Shown one piece after another: positions 1-8,307 of a DNA stretch of 64,000 nt. Position 1 is the stretch's first letter. Every line of letters begins with the position of its first letter. The notes beneath the pieces are model-generated. The model worked only from the letters and a program-made list of their open reading frames with translations, had not been told where the DNA came from and ran no database searches. This DNA is from Neobacillus sp. CF12 (lineage in GTDB: Bacteria > Bacillota > Bacilli > Bacillales > Cytobacillaceae), in assembly GCF_030348765.1 (NCBI RefSeq), contig NZ_JAUCEU010000007.1, positions 4,995,501 through 5,059,500 of the forward strand. The letters are read 5' to 3'. The translations under genes were made by a program, and so were the position numbers.

Positions 1-703
1 CAAAGTTGGGGTAGCAATCGCTGATGTACTAACAGGGCTGTACACCTGTATCGGAGTCTTAGGGGCGATTCAACACAGAAACATGACAGGTGAGGGACAG
101 GAAGTGGATATCTCCTTATTTGACTCCCAGCTGGCTGCAATGGTGAATGTTGCAAGTAACTATTTATGTTCAGGTCAGATTCCAGAACGTCTTGGCAATG
201 CCCATCCAAATATCGTTCCTTATCAGGTATTTACAGCGAGTGATGGTGATTTTGTTATTGCGGTTGGAAATGACCGGCAATATCGAAAGTTGGCCATTTT
301 GCTGGAGGATCCATCACTGCTTTCGAAGGTATATGAAACCAACTCAAGCAGGCTGCAATATAAGGACGAGTTAGTAGCCCTCATTGCGAAGAGGATTAAA
401 ACGAAATCAAGAGCAGAATGGAAACAGATGCTTGATGTGGCAGGCATCCCAAATGGACCGATTCATAATGTCAAAGAAGCATTAGAGTCGAAGCAGGCGA
501 GTTCAAGGGATATGGTTGTAGATGTTAAGCATCCGAAAATCCCTGATTTAAAACTTGTTGGTTCACCGTTAAAGTTTTCAAAAACTGAAGTAAAAATCAA
601 TCGTCACCCTCCATTGCTCGGCGAACACACGGAAGAAGTCTTAATAAAACTGGGATACGCTAAATCAGAAATTCAAGCAATGAAACAAAACCAAATCATA
701 TAG
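1..703 (+). CDS. CaiB/BaiF family CoA transferase, C-terminal part
   Basis: The reading frame is open from base 2 to the stop at 703 (233 residues), so the gene begins before the window. The family (class III CoA transferases) moves CoA between an acyl-CoA donor and a carboxylic acid. A GEGQEVDISLFD segment matches the region that carries the catalytic aspartate in formyl-CoA transferase-type enzymes, and the C-terminus has PPLLGEHTEEVL, typical of the family. It lies 12 bp upstream of an acyl-CoA dehydrogenase and probably shares its operon, which suggests activation of a carboxylic acid that is then oxidised. The substrate cannot be read from the sequence. Confidence 0.9.
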   Translation, partial: KVGVAIADVLTGLYTCIGVLGAIQHRNMTGEGQEVDISLFDSQLAAMVNVASNYLCSGQIPERLGNAHPNIVPYQVFTASDGDFVIAVGNDRQYRKLAILLEDPSLLSKVYETNSSRLQYKDELVALIAKRIKTKSRAEWKQMLDVAGIPNGPIHNVKEALESKQASSRDMVVDVKHPKIPDLKLVGSPLKFSKTEVKINRHPPLLGEHTEEVLIKLGYAKSEIQAMKQNQII

Positions 704-715
704 GGGGAAAATCAA

Positions 716-1924
716 ATGAATTTTTCATATACGGAAGAACAGACAAGTGTAAGGAAGGTTGTTCGAACATTTGTTGATCGTGAAATTATTCCTTTTATAA
801 AGGAATGGGATGAGAAGGGTCATTTTGAAACCAATATTTTGAAGCGCTTAGCCGATTTACAGCTTATGGGTGTTTGTATCCCTGAGGAGTATGGCGGTGT
901 TGGTATGGATTACAATACGCTCGCAATCGTTTGTGAGGAATTAGAACGGGGAGATACCGCCTTCCGTACCGCGGTTTCTGTTCATACCGGTTTAAACAGC
1001 ATGACGCTTTTGCAATGGGGAACAGAGGAACAGAAACGAAAGTACCTTGTTCCGCAGGCAAAGGGAGAAAAGATTGGGGCATTTGGGCTCACGGAACCAA
1101 ACGCTGGCTCTGATGTAGCGGCGATGGAAACAACCGCTGTAAAAGACGGACATTACTATCTGTTAAATGGCTCGAAAACATGGATTTCGTTATGTGACGT
1201 TGCCGATCACTTTTTGATTTTTGCCAAAACGAATCCAGGAGAAATGCATAAAGGCATCTCCTGCTTTATTGTTGAACGTTCTTTCTCAGGTGTTTCGACA
1301 AAAGCGATAAAAGGAAAGCTTGGCATCCGCGCAGGTAATACGGGTGAAGTGTTTTTAGACAATGTTCGGGTTCCGGCAGAGAATCTGCTTGGGTATGAAG
1401 GCGAAGGTTTTAAAATTGCGATGGCTGCACTTGATAACGGCCGGTTTACTGTGGCTGCAGGGGCCTGTGGGACAATTATGGCATCGCTTGAGGCAAGTGT
1501 AAAATACTGTGAGGTACGAAAAACTTTTGGCAAAGAAATAGGAAGACATCAGCTCGTACAGCAAATGATTGCAAAAATGTCTGCAAATCTTGAGATTTCC
1601 CGTCTGTTAGTCTTTAAAGCCGGCTGGTTAAAAAATATGGGAAAGCGTAACACACAAGAAACTTCAGTGGCAAAGTGGATTTCCTGCGATGCCGCTTTAG
1701 AAGCTGCCAACGATGCTGTGCAAATTCATGGTGCTTATGGTTTCTCAAATGAATTCCCGGTTGAGCGATATTTACGTAATGCAAAAGCTCCTGTCATTTA
1801 TGAGGGAACACGTGAAATTCATACGATTATGCAAGGAGAATATGCACTTGGTTACCGCGAGGATAAACCACTGAGAAAAATGCTCCCTTCATGGCCATTT
1901 GAAGAGATTTTAATAAAAGGGTAG
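716..1924 (+). CDS. Acyl-CoA dehydrogenase (glutaryl/short-chain type)
   Basis: This 402-residue flavoprotein has the usual length for acyl-CoA dehydrogenases, which introduce a 2,3-double bond into acyl-CoA and pass electrons to ETF. Visible signatures are the FAD/substrate segment GAFGLTEPNAGSD, the QIHGAYGFSNEFPVERYLRN region and VIYEGTREIH, whose glutamate (about residue 363) is at the catalytic-base position of the short-chain and glutaryl-CoA enzymes. The GGGGGAAA ribosome site just before the ATG supports the start. It follows the CoA transferase by 12 bp, and a DUF3870 gene follows 8 bp later, so these three form one operon. Whether it is specific for glutaryl-CoA or another acyl-CoA is not decided. 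Confidence 0.9.
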   Translation: MNFSYTEEQTSVRKVVRTFVDREIIPFIKEWDEKGHFETNILKRLADLQLMGVCIPEEYGGVGMDYNTLAIVCEELERGDTAFRTAVSVHTGLNSMTLLQWGTEEQKRKYLVPQAKGEKIGAFGLTEPNAGSDVAAMETTAVKDGHYYLLNGSKTWISLCDVADHFLIFAKTNPGEMHKGISCFIVERSFSGVSTKAIKGKLGIRAGNTGEVFLDNVRVPAENLLGYEGEGFKIAMAALDNGRFTVAAGACGTIMASLEASVKYCEVRKTFGKEIGRHQLVQQMIAKMSANLEISRLLVFKAGWLKNMGKRNTQETSVAKWISCDAALEAANDAVQIHGAYGFSNEFPVERYLRNAKAPVIYEGTREIHTIMQGEYALGYREDKPLRKMLPSWPFEEILIKG

Positions 1925-1932
1925 GTGAAAAT

Positions 1933-2241
1933 ATGTCAGGAATAAAAACTTATTTTCTCGCTGGTCATGCCCGCCTGCCGCAGGGGATGGCAGCCCAAAG
2001 TGTTTTTGACTCATTAACCATTACCGTTGAGATTGATAAAAAATATGGGGTCATTATCCAATCCTCCTGCACCCTTGCCACTGACCATGGAAGAGAATAT
2101 ATTCAACAAATTTTAAAAGGTCACAGCTTACAGGATGGGATAGATGAGATTGTTGAAATGATAAGAGCGGGGTATCGGGGAAAAGCAGTTAATGCGCTAA
2201 TAGCAGCAGTAAAAGATTTATACAATCAATATAGTGAATAG
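1933..2241 (+). CDS. DUF3870-like small protein
   Basis: This 102-residue protein begins 8 bp after the acyl-CoA dehydrogenase, with the ribosome site GTAGGTGAAA just before the ATG. From memory its layout matches the DUF3870 family: an early FLAGHARLPQGMAAQSVFDSL stretch, a central beta-rich part and a C-terminal helix with GYRGKAVNALIAAVKDLY. The family has no established function but is repeatedly found beside acyl-CoA or carboxylic-acid catabolic genes, which fits this operon. No signal peptide or membrane segment is visible. Confidence 0.75.
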   Translation: MSGIKTYFLAGHARLPQGMAAQSVFDSLTITVEIDKKYGVIIQSSCTLATDHGREYIQQILKGHSLQDGIDEIVEMIRAGYRGKAVNALIAAVKDLYNQYSE

Positions 2242-2333
2242 ATAAAAAAACTATCATGAATAGGAAAATAGATTGCCTAAGCAGGCAGCAGCCTGGCTAT
2301 TTTATCTTCAAGTTTGGGTGTGGAATTGATTAG

Positions 2334-2438
2334 GCAGATAAACAAAGGTTTTATGCACGTAAGAAGGAGAACTATGCAGGTAGAGGAATAAAATTCGCAG
2401 ATCGTGGAATCATTTTGGCAGGTAAGAGGATTTTAATT
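2334..2438. repeat. Degenerate 21-bp tandem repeat, five units
   Basis: Copies of GCA(G/C)(A/G)T start at 2334, 2355, 2376, 2397 and 2418, exactly 21 bp apart, with diverged AT/AG-rich remainders. The period is a multiple of three, but the frame is closed by TAG at 2331, so I see no gene. This array is the main content of the 370-bp gap between the DUF3870 gene and the next terminator. Confidence 0.6.
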
Positions 2439-2577
2439 AAAAACACAAATCGCTTGATACAAAGTTACCCTCCGATTGGTAGCTCTGCTTTCTTTTTGGT
2501 TATAATAGGTTGTTTTAAGGATTCCCAATCCCGAACCATGTGTTCAGTGAATGACAAGATTAATTATCTTCACAGTA

Positions 2578-2609
2578 AACAGCTTAACAAAAGTCGTTAA
2601 GCTGTTTTT
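2578..2609. terminator. Hairpin between converging transcripts
   Basis: AACAGCTTAAC pairs with GTTAAGCTGTT across a 7-nt loop and is followed by a T-run on the plus strand. It lies just past the stop of the minus-strand peroxiredoxin-like gene and is the only terminator-like structure in this gap. Confidence 0.55.
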
Positions 2610-2614
2610 GAGAT

Positions 2615-3160
2615 TTAGTGTTTTTTCATTTCTTTGAGTATTGTTTCGATTGAAGCATGATCCTCAGGAACGGTGTCAATATGATTCCAAAGGATATTGC
2701 CTTTTTCATCAAATAACCAGGAGCCACCTTGAATATAGATATCATGGGTTTTCATTGCCTTTTGAACGAGCCTTTTTTGTTCTAGATCCTCTGGAGTGAA
2801 TGCTTTTGTGCCGCCTTTTAAATATGCTTTTCCTGCTTTAGCAAGCAGTTTCCATTTTTGCATTGTCTGATGACCCATACTTCGATACAATCCGCGGTCG
2901 GGATCACCGTATACTGGATAAGGGTATGGACCAAATGCTTCAACAAATTTTTCTAAGTAAGAAACTGTAGATGGAGTAATAATGACGATTTGATACCCCG
3001 TGCTAGTTAATTCTTCATATCTCTCACGCAACTGCGTTAGCATTTCACGGCAGACGGGTCAGCCAGGATGGCGGACGAATATAACTAAACTTTTTTTATT
3101 CTCTATTACTTCTTTAAATGATTGTTCTACTTTGAATGGTCTTTGTAGTATAAGATCCAA
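2615..3160 (-). CDS. Peroxiredoxin-like (SelL-related) protein, candidate selenoprotein with in-frame TGA
   Basis: Reading from TTG at 3160 (GAGGTG ribosome site 5 nt upstream), the frame gives a 181-residue thioredoxin-fold protein if the TGA at 3061-3059 is read through. The TGA is codon 34, in the motif RHPG-(TGA)-PVCRE, exactly where AhpC/TSA-like redox proteins carry their active-site cysteine, so the active site would be Sec34-x-x-Cys37. The part after the TGA (from ATG 3043, 142 residues) is a well-preserved family match with no further stop or frameshift. A small hairpin with a G-containing loop starts 25 nt after the TGA, as expected for a bacterial SECIS. The plausible role is reduction of peroxides or disulfides. 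The alternative is a Cys-to-stop mutation, with or without reinitiation at 3043. Selenocysteine machinery is not in this window. Confidence 0.7.
3023..3040 (-). promoter_or_regulatory. Candidate bacterial SECIS hairpin
   Basis: On the minus strand ACGC pairs with GCGT around the tetraloop AGTT; an A-G mismatch and two more pairs (CT with AG) extend the stem. The loop begins 25 nt after the TGA codon, within the 16-37 nt range used for bacterial SECIS models, and has a G in its first two positions. It is short, so chance pairing is possible. Confidence 0.45.
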
Positions 3161-3351
3161 TGTTTCACCTCAAATTTTTTCGCGTTGTCTTTTTCAAGCT
3201 TATCAATCATGTAACACTATTTAATTTCGTACATTGGAATACTTTGTGAGTATTACATGTCTTTTAAACATCAATAATTTACTTTATAAATGGACCTTCA
3301 CTGTGTTACGATAACGAAATAAAGTGGACTAGGAGAAGAGGGTGTTTTTAG

Positions 3352-4491
3352 ATGATTGGTACAATATTATTTGATGTTGATGGCGTTTTGTTAAGTGAGG
3401 AGCATTACTTTGATGCGTCAGCTCTAACCGTATGGGAATTATTAATTAGTAAAAATTATTTGGCATTATCACCCGAAAAATACAAAACGGATTATAGCCC
3501 AACAGAAATAAAGGTAGTCCGCGAGACTGTATTTGGAAAAAACGATGAGGTCCTTAAGCTCATGAAGTCGAGGGGGCTTAATGCGAACTGGGATATGATC
3601 TATCTTTCCTTTGGTCATCAATTCATTCATCTTTTATCTCAAATAAAGGAAAACGAGAAGGAAAGGATCAACATCTGGATGCAAGAACCCATTAATAGAG
3701 ACGTGTTGCTTGAAATAGGCAAGGTTCTAGGTAACTATGACATTAGCTTAGATTTCGATCGATTTGTTCCTGATTTTGAACGGTCAACGGAAACAAAGCA
3801 AGAGCTGTTCAATTATCTAAATCTGCTAGCGAAGGAGAAGCTAGGGGTTCATACAGAAATTTTTAGTGGGATTAGTACACTTTGGTTAGTCTGTGAGCAT
3901 GTCAGTCAGGAATGGTACGTTGGTGATGATAATGTGGAAAAATCTACAGGTAGACATTCTGTTCAACTGGGAAAGAAAGGCTTTTTAGCAAATGAAACCA
4001 CATTAGCAGCGAAAGAAGATATTGATGAACTTTTTACATTTTTGAAAAATTCTGGTGTTAAGATTGGGATTGGAACAGGGAGACCTGAGCTTGAAACCAT
4101 TCAGCCATTTCATCATTTAGACTGGCTAAAACACTTTGACATCAATCATATTGTCACTGCAGATGATGTGCAAACAGCGGAAAAAGAATTGATTGAAAGA
4201 AGGTCGTTATCAAAGCCGGACCCATTCACTTACATCGTGGGACTAAAAGGCAGAGGAACTTCATCAAAGGATTGCATAAATACACCACTGCCAATTGAAA
4301 ACGGTGAAGAGGTCCTAGTTGTGGGTGACTCTTTGGCCGACCTGCTAGCTGCTAGAAAAATGGGATGTAAGTTTGCAGCAGTATTGACAGGATTATCAGG
4401 AAAAGATGCGAGAAGTACATTTGAAAAGCATGAGGCAGATTATATTCTTGATACAGTGCTTGAGGTGAGGGGAATAATCGGTAAAAACTAA
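3352..4491 (+). CDS. HAD-superfamily hydrolase
   Basis: This 379-residue protein begins with the HAD motif I FDVDGVL (Asp8 nucleophile, Asp10 acid/base) and ends with motif IV, VVGDSLADLLAARKMGC. Motif II is in IGIGTGRPELE and the motif III lysine is probably in RRSLSKPDPF. The roughly 200 residues between motifs I and II make a large cap insertion, so it is longer than a typical phosphoglycolate-type phosphatase. It is probably a cytosolic phosphatase of unknown substrate. GGAGAAGAGGG precedes the ATG. It is divergent from the peroxiredoxin-like gene, and nothing links the two functionally. Confidence 0.8.
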   Translation: MIGTILFDVDGVLLSEEHYFDASALTVWELLISKNYLALSPEKYKTDYSPTEIKVVRETVFGKNDEVLKLMKSRGLNANWDMIYLSFGHQFIHLLSQIKENEKERINIWMQEPINRDVLLEIGKVLGNYDISLDFDRFVPDFERSTETKQELFNYLNLLAKEKLGVHTEIFSGISTLWLVCEHVSQEWYVGDDNVEKSTGRHSVQLGKKGFLANETTLAAKEDIDELFTFLKNSGVKIGIGTGRPELETIQPFHHLDWLKHFDINHIVTADDVQTAEKELIERRSLSKPDPFTYIVGLKGRGTSSKDCINTPLPIENGEEVLVVGDSLADLLAARKMGCKFAAVLTGLSGKDARSTFEKHEADYILDTVLEVRGIIGKN

Positions 4492-4506
4492 GGTCATATC
4501 ATCCTT

Positions 4507-4703
4507 ATGAGTGACCACTATTGCCTTTTTTAAAAGGTTTCGGGCATTCATGGCTACTATGAGTGACCACTATTGCCTTTTTTAAAGGGTTTCGGGCATT
4601 CATGGCTACTATGAGTGACCGCAATGGCCTTTTTTTAAAGATTTCGGGCATTTATGGCTACTATGAGTGACCGCAATGGCCTTTTTTAGAAGGTTTCGGG
4701 CTC
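4507..4703. repeat. 52-bp tandem repeat, nearly four units
   Basis: Units start with GAGTGACC at 4509, 4561, 4613 and 4665, exactly 52 bp apart, and share TTGCC/TGGCC, a T-run, GGTTTCGGGC and ATGGCTACTAT. The last unit is incomplete. Two sub-types differ at CACTATTGCC versus CGCAATGGCC. A period of 52 and stops in all frames argue against coding. It sits between the HAD gene and the serA terminator. Confidence 0.85.
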
Positions 4704-4799
4704 TTATCCTATAAGAACTCTACTGTAACAGAAAACCCATTTTTCAGGTTTACTCTCGAAATTTTGCTATTTACTCACTTATTACATAAATATAAAAAA

Positions 4800-4832
4800 A
4801 GAAGACCAAATCAATATGAGATTTGGTCTTCT
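4800..4832 (-). terminator. serA terminator
   Basis: A 12-13 bp stem (AGAAGACCAAATC with GATTTGGTCTTCT) with a 7-nt loop is followed on the minus strand by a run of seven Ts. It lies 5 bp past the serA stop. Confidence 0.85.
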
Positions 4833-4837
4833 TTTGG

Positions 4838-6484
4838 TTATTTAACTTTCTCTAACTCAAATCTTCCTGGATAGAAGGAATCAACATTTTCTAACTCCAA
4901 AGATTGTGCTTCGTTTAAACCATTAATTTGTGTAAGGGCACGGATTACCTCTGTAGTAATTTCCTTATCAAGGGTTAACACCATGATGGCTTCTCCACCA
5001 ACAGTTGTTCTACCGACTTGCATCGTTCCAATATTAATCTGGTAATCACCGAGAAGCGATCCAACTTTACCAATCATACCAGGGACGTCCTGATGTTTTA
5101 CAAGTAAAAGATGGCTTTCAGGTCTAACATCAATACGATACTCGTTAATTTTAACGATTCTTGCACCATAGCCGTTTAATACGGTAGCGCCAATTTTAGC
5201 AGTTTCTGAGCCTTTTGTGATGGAAAGTTCCATATAGTTGGCAAAACCTTTATTATTGGCGTTCTTTTGGACATTGTAAGAAACTCCCTGTCCTTTTAAA
5301 AGATGCAGTGCATTAATTAAATTAACAGAATCACTTAAATGATAAGAAAGGATACCTTTAATCATCGTTCGTGTTAACAATTCTGTATCTTCTTCAATTA
5401 AATCTCCATAATAATTAATTTCTATTTTAGAAGGTGCATGTTTTAGTAATTGAACAACAAGCTGCCCCATTTGTTCACCTAAAAGTAAGTATGGCTGCAT
5501 TTTTTGCTGTGACTCACCAGACATTTGCGGCATATTTACCGCATTACGGATTGACTGTGTTTCAAGAATTTCGATGATTTCTTCACTTACTTCTTGGGCA
5601 ACCTTTTCCTGCGCTTCAACGGTTGATGCTCCTAAATGCGGGGTTACAATAATATTTGGGTTATCTAGTAATTCTGGATCAGCAACAGGTTCCTTTTCAA
5701 AAACATCAAGTGCAGCACCTGCAACATGGCCACTTTTAATAGCACGAACCAATGCCTTTTCATCAATAATTCCGCCTCGTGCGACGTTGACAAATCGGAC
5801 ACCTTTTTTTGTCTTGCTTAAGTATTCGTCATTTACCAAACCTTTGGTGTCATTTGTTAATGGTGTATGGATGGTAATGAAATCTGACTCACGTGCAATT
5901 AAATCGAGGCTAGCCTTTTTCATTCCGAGTTTTTCGGCTCTTTCTTCTGTTAAATATGGATCGTAGCCTAATATATTCATTCCAAAGCTTTTTGCACGCT
6001 TGGCAACTTCGGTTCCGATCTTACCCATACCTATGACACCAAGCGTTTTTTTGTATAATTCTACTCCCTTGAAAGAATTTCGGTCCCATTCTCCGCCAAC
6101 TGTTTTCTTGTGCGCTTGGGGAATCATTCTTGCCATAGAAAGCATCATCGCTAATGTATGTTCCGTGGCCGCAATTGTGTTGGCACCTGGAGCATTGATA
6201 ACAATTATCCCTTTTCCTGTAGCCGCGTTCACATCAATATTATCTACACCCACACCTGCCCTAGCAATTACCTTAAGACGGTCCGCATATTGAAGCAGCT
6301 CTGCGGTTACTTTCGTTTGGCTGCGTACAATTAAAGCTTCGTAATCTCCAATAATATTCTTTAGTTCTTCAAACTTTAATGTAGGCTGGCGCTCAACAAT
6401 GAAGTTAGGGTGATCAAATAACTTTTTTAATCCAGTATCACTAATGCCGTCTGTTACAAGTACTTTAAACATTTTTTTACTCAT
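4838..6484 (-). CDS. serA: D-3-phosphoglycerate dehydrogenase
   Basis: SerA oxidises 3-phosphoglycerate to 3-phosphohydroxypyruvate with NAD, the first step of serine synthesis. The 548-residue length is that of the long bacterial form: an N-terminal substrate domain, a Rossmann domain with LGVIGMGKIGTEVAKRAKSF near residue 150, the catalytic-histidine region TPHLGASTVEAQ, an intervening domain and a C-terminal ACT domain (HQDVPGMIGKVGSLL to the end), probably for serine feedback. The start is the ATG at 6484 with a GAGAGG ribosome site. A T-box leader upstream on the same strand indicates control by tRNA charging. Confidence 0.97.
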   Translation of the reverse strand: MSKKMFKVLVTDGISDTGLKKLFDHPNFIVERQPTLKFEELKNIIGDYEALIVRSQTKVTAELLQYADRLKVIARAGVGVDNIDVNAATGKGIIVINAPGANTIAATEHTLAMMLSMARMIPQAHKKTVGGEWDRNSFKGVELYKKTLGVIGMGKIGTEVAKRAKSFGMNILGYDPYLTEERAEKLGMKKASLDLIARESDFITIHTPLTNDTKGLVNDEYLSKTKKGVRFVNVARGGIIDEKALVRAIKSGHVAGAALDVFEKEPVADPELLDNPNIIVTPHLGASTVEAQEKVAQEVSEEIIEILETQSIRNAVNMPQMSGESQQKMQPYLLLGEQMGQLVVQLLKHAPSKIEINYYGDLIEEDTELLTRTMIKGILSYHLSDSVNLINALHLLKGQGVSYNVQKNANNKGFANYMELSITKGSETAKIGATVLNGYGARIVKINEYRIDVRPESHLLLVKHQDVPGMIGKVGSLLGDYQINIGTMQVGRTTVGGEAIMVLTLDKEITTEVIRALTQINGLNEAQSLELENVDSFYPGRFELEKVK

Positions 6485-6508
6485 CCTCTCATTTCTAGTT
6501 TTAAAATT

Positions 6509-6772
6509 AAAAAATCCCCCATAACAGACAGATTTGTCTTGTTATGAGGGACGTGATCTACGTGGTGCCACCCTCGTTTACTGCGTAAAAATGCTGCAGT
6601 CTCAAACTTGTTAACGGGAAATCCCGGGCATTCCTACTAAAAACTTCAGTCTGCCAGTTCAGAAGGGCTGGGCAGGTTTAAGAAATTGCACCGGTTCACA
6701 GCAGCCACCGGCTCTCTGAGGCATCTTCTTACTACCGTCTTCGTCATTACATTTTATTATTTAACTGAATTT
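6509..6772 (-). promoter_or_regulatory. T-box riboswitch leader of serA
   Basis: On the minus strand the leader carries the conserved T-box AGGGTGGCACCACGT (6574-6560), a stem I with AGAGAG and GGTGGCTG...GAACCGG elements, and a terminator stem ending in a T-run (6551-6509). Uncharged tRNA should stabilise the antiterminator and switch serA on. In the stem I bulge a TCT triplet followed by GA (near 6658) is my candidate specifier, coding for serine, which fits the gene; this comes from hand folding and is less certain than the T-box itself. Confidence 0.9.
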
Positions 6773-6779
6773 AAAGAAT

Positions 6780-6809
6780 ATTCTACATCGATACCTTTAG
6801 TATTGTAAA
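6780..6809 (-). promoter_or_regulatory. SigA-type promoter for serA
   Basis: On the minus strand TTTACA (6809-6804) and TAGAAT (6785-6780) are separated by 18 bp, placing the start just upstream of T-box stem I. Confidence 0.5.
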
Positions 6810-6926
6810 GGGATAAAACAGAATATTTTAGCGATTAGCTATATTGAAAAAAAAAATTATAAAAATGTATACCAATGCTGGTGCGGCGGTAAGCGATTAC
6901 ATTGAATTTTTAAAAAAATTAGTCTA

Positions 6927-6955
6927 TTGTAAATATATTGAGAGAATCATATAAT
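6927..6955 (+). promoter_or_regulatory. SigA-type promoter for hom-thrC-thrB
   Basis: TTGTAA (6927-6932) and a perfect TATAAT (6950-6955) are separated by 17 bp, about 55 bp before the hom start. Confidence 0.6.
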
Positions 6956-7011
6956 GTCTACTATATAAATACAATTGTACGCATGTGGTAGACAGTGTGG
7001 GAGGGATAAAT

Positions 7012-8307
7012 ATGGAAGCAATTAAAATTGGTTTACTCGGATTAGGAACAGTCGGATCAGGTGTAGTGAAAATTATTAAAAATCACCAGGATAAATTAAT
7101 GCACCAGGTAGGTTGTCCTGTGGTAGTAAAGAAAATACTGGTCCAAGATATACATAAAACAAGACCAGTAGAGGTAGATCCCACTTTGCTAACGTCATCC
7201 CCATCTGATATCCTACATGATAAAGAAATTGATGTTGTGATTGAAGTAATGGGTGGAGTCAAGGAAACAAAGGAATATTTACTAAGTGCTCTCCGCCAAG
7301 GAAAACATGTAGTAACGGCAAACAAGGATTTAATGGCCCTTCATGGATCAGAATTGTTAACAGTTGCTTCTGAGAATGGCTGTGATTTGTTTTATGAAGC
7401 TAGTGTTGCAGGCGGCATTCCAATCTTAAGAGGTTTAGTGGATGGCCTTGCATCTGATCGCATTACTCAAATGATGGGTATTGTAAATGGTACCACTAAC
7501 TATATTTTAACAAAAATGAGCAAGGATGGAAGTGCTTATCTAGATGTTCTTAAAGAAGCACAAGAACTTGGTTTTGCAGAATCGGATCCAACCTCGGATG
7601 TAGAAGGGTTAGATGCTGCTCGAAAAATGACAATTTTAGCGACTTTAGGTTTTTCAATGAATATAGAGTTGGATGATGTAAAAGTATCTGGAATTTCAAC
7701 AATTACAGAAGAAGACTTACGATATGGGAAGCAATTAGGGTATACAATGAAACTTTTAGGTTATGCTCACCGTGAAGGGGAAAAAGTAGAAGTAAGTGTT
7801 CAACCTACATTCTTATCTGATAACCATCCCTTGGCTTCCGTACAAAATGAGTATAATGCTGTTTATGTATACGGCGAAGCTGTTGGTGAAACAATGTTTT
7901 ATGGACCAGGCGCAGGGAGTTTGCCAACTGCAACAGCAGTTGTTTCAGATTTAGTTGGGGTGATTAAAAATTTGCGTCTTGGAGTAAATGGCCGCAGTGC
8001 AGTAACTCCTCAATATCCTAAACGCTTAAAAGATGATAATGAGAAATACTCGAAATATTTCTTACGAATCCATGTACAGGATGAGGTTGGGGTATTCGCA
8101 GAACTCACTTCCATCTTTGCAAAGTATGGAGTCAGCTTTGAAAAAATATTACAACTGCCAGTTAAGAAACATGAAACATCTGAAATTGTCTTAGTTACAC
8201 ATAAAGCATCCTTAACAAATTACGATGCAATTCTTCATGAATTAAAAGATTTACCAGCGGTAAAAGAAGTAAAAAGTGCATATAGAGTAGTGAGGAAATC
8301 ATTATGA
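7012..8307 (+). CDS. hom: Homoserine dehydrogenase
   Basis: Hom reduces aspartate semialdehyde to homoserine for threonine and methionine synthesis. The protein is 431 residues from the ATG at 7012, which has GGGAGGG 8 bp upstream; an in-frame start at 6985 lacks such a site. The N-terminus has the NAD(P) motif [12 protein letters not shown], followed by [11 protein letters not shown], the family segment [18 protein letters not shown] and a C-terminal ACT domain ([20 protein letters not shown]) for feedback control. thrC overlaps its last codons (ATGA), and thrB follows, giving the usual Bacillus hom-thrC-thrB operon. Confidence 0.97.
   Translation: MEAIKIGLLGLGTVGSGVVKIIKNHQDKLMHQVGCPVVVKKILVQDIHKTRPVEVDPTLLTSSPSDILHDKEIDVVIEVMGGVKETKEYLLSALRQGKHVVTANKDLMALHGSELLTVASENGCDLFYEASVAGGIPILRGLVDGLASDRITQMMGIVNGTTNYILTKMSKDGSAYLDVLKEAQELGFAESDPTSDVEGLDAARKMTILATLGFSMNIELDDVKVSGISTITEEDLRYGKQLGYTMKLLGYAHREGEKVEVSVQPTFLSDNHPLASVQNEYNAVYVYGEAVGETMFYGPGAGSLPTATAVVSDLVGVIKNLRLGVNGRSAVTPQYPKRLKDDNEKYSKYFLRIHVQDEVGVFAELTSIFAKYGVSFEKILQLPVKKHETSEIVLVTHKASLTNYDAILHELKDLPAVKEVKSAYRVVRKSL

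Noticed and set aside
2415..2600. 61-residue ORF
   Set aside because: It has no ribosome site, begins in the 21-bp repeat and runs into the terminator; no family resemblance.
2615..3043. Peroxiredoxin-like gene starting at ATG 3043
   Set aside because: This start removes the first strand and the redox site, while homology and a good ribosome site continue upstream of the TGA to 3160.
4838..6484. ORFs on the plus strand at 5574-5966 and 6000-6293
   Set aside because: They are antisense frames of serA without ribosome sites.
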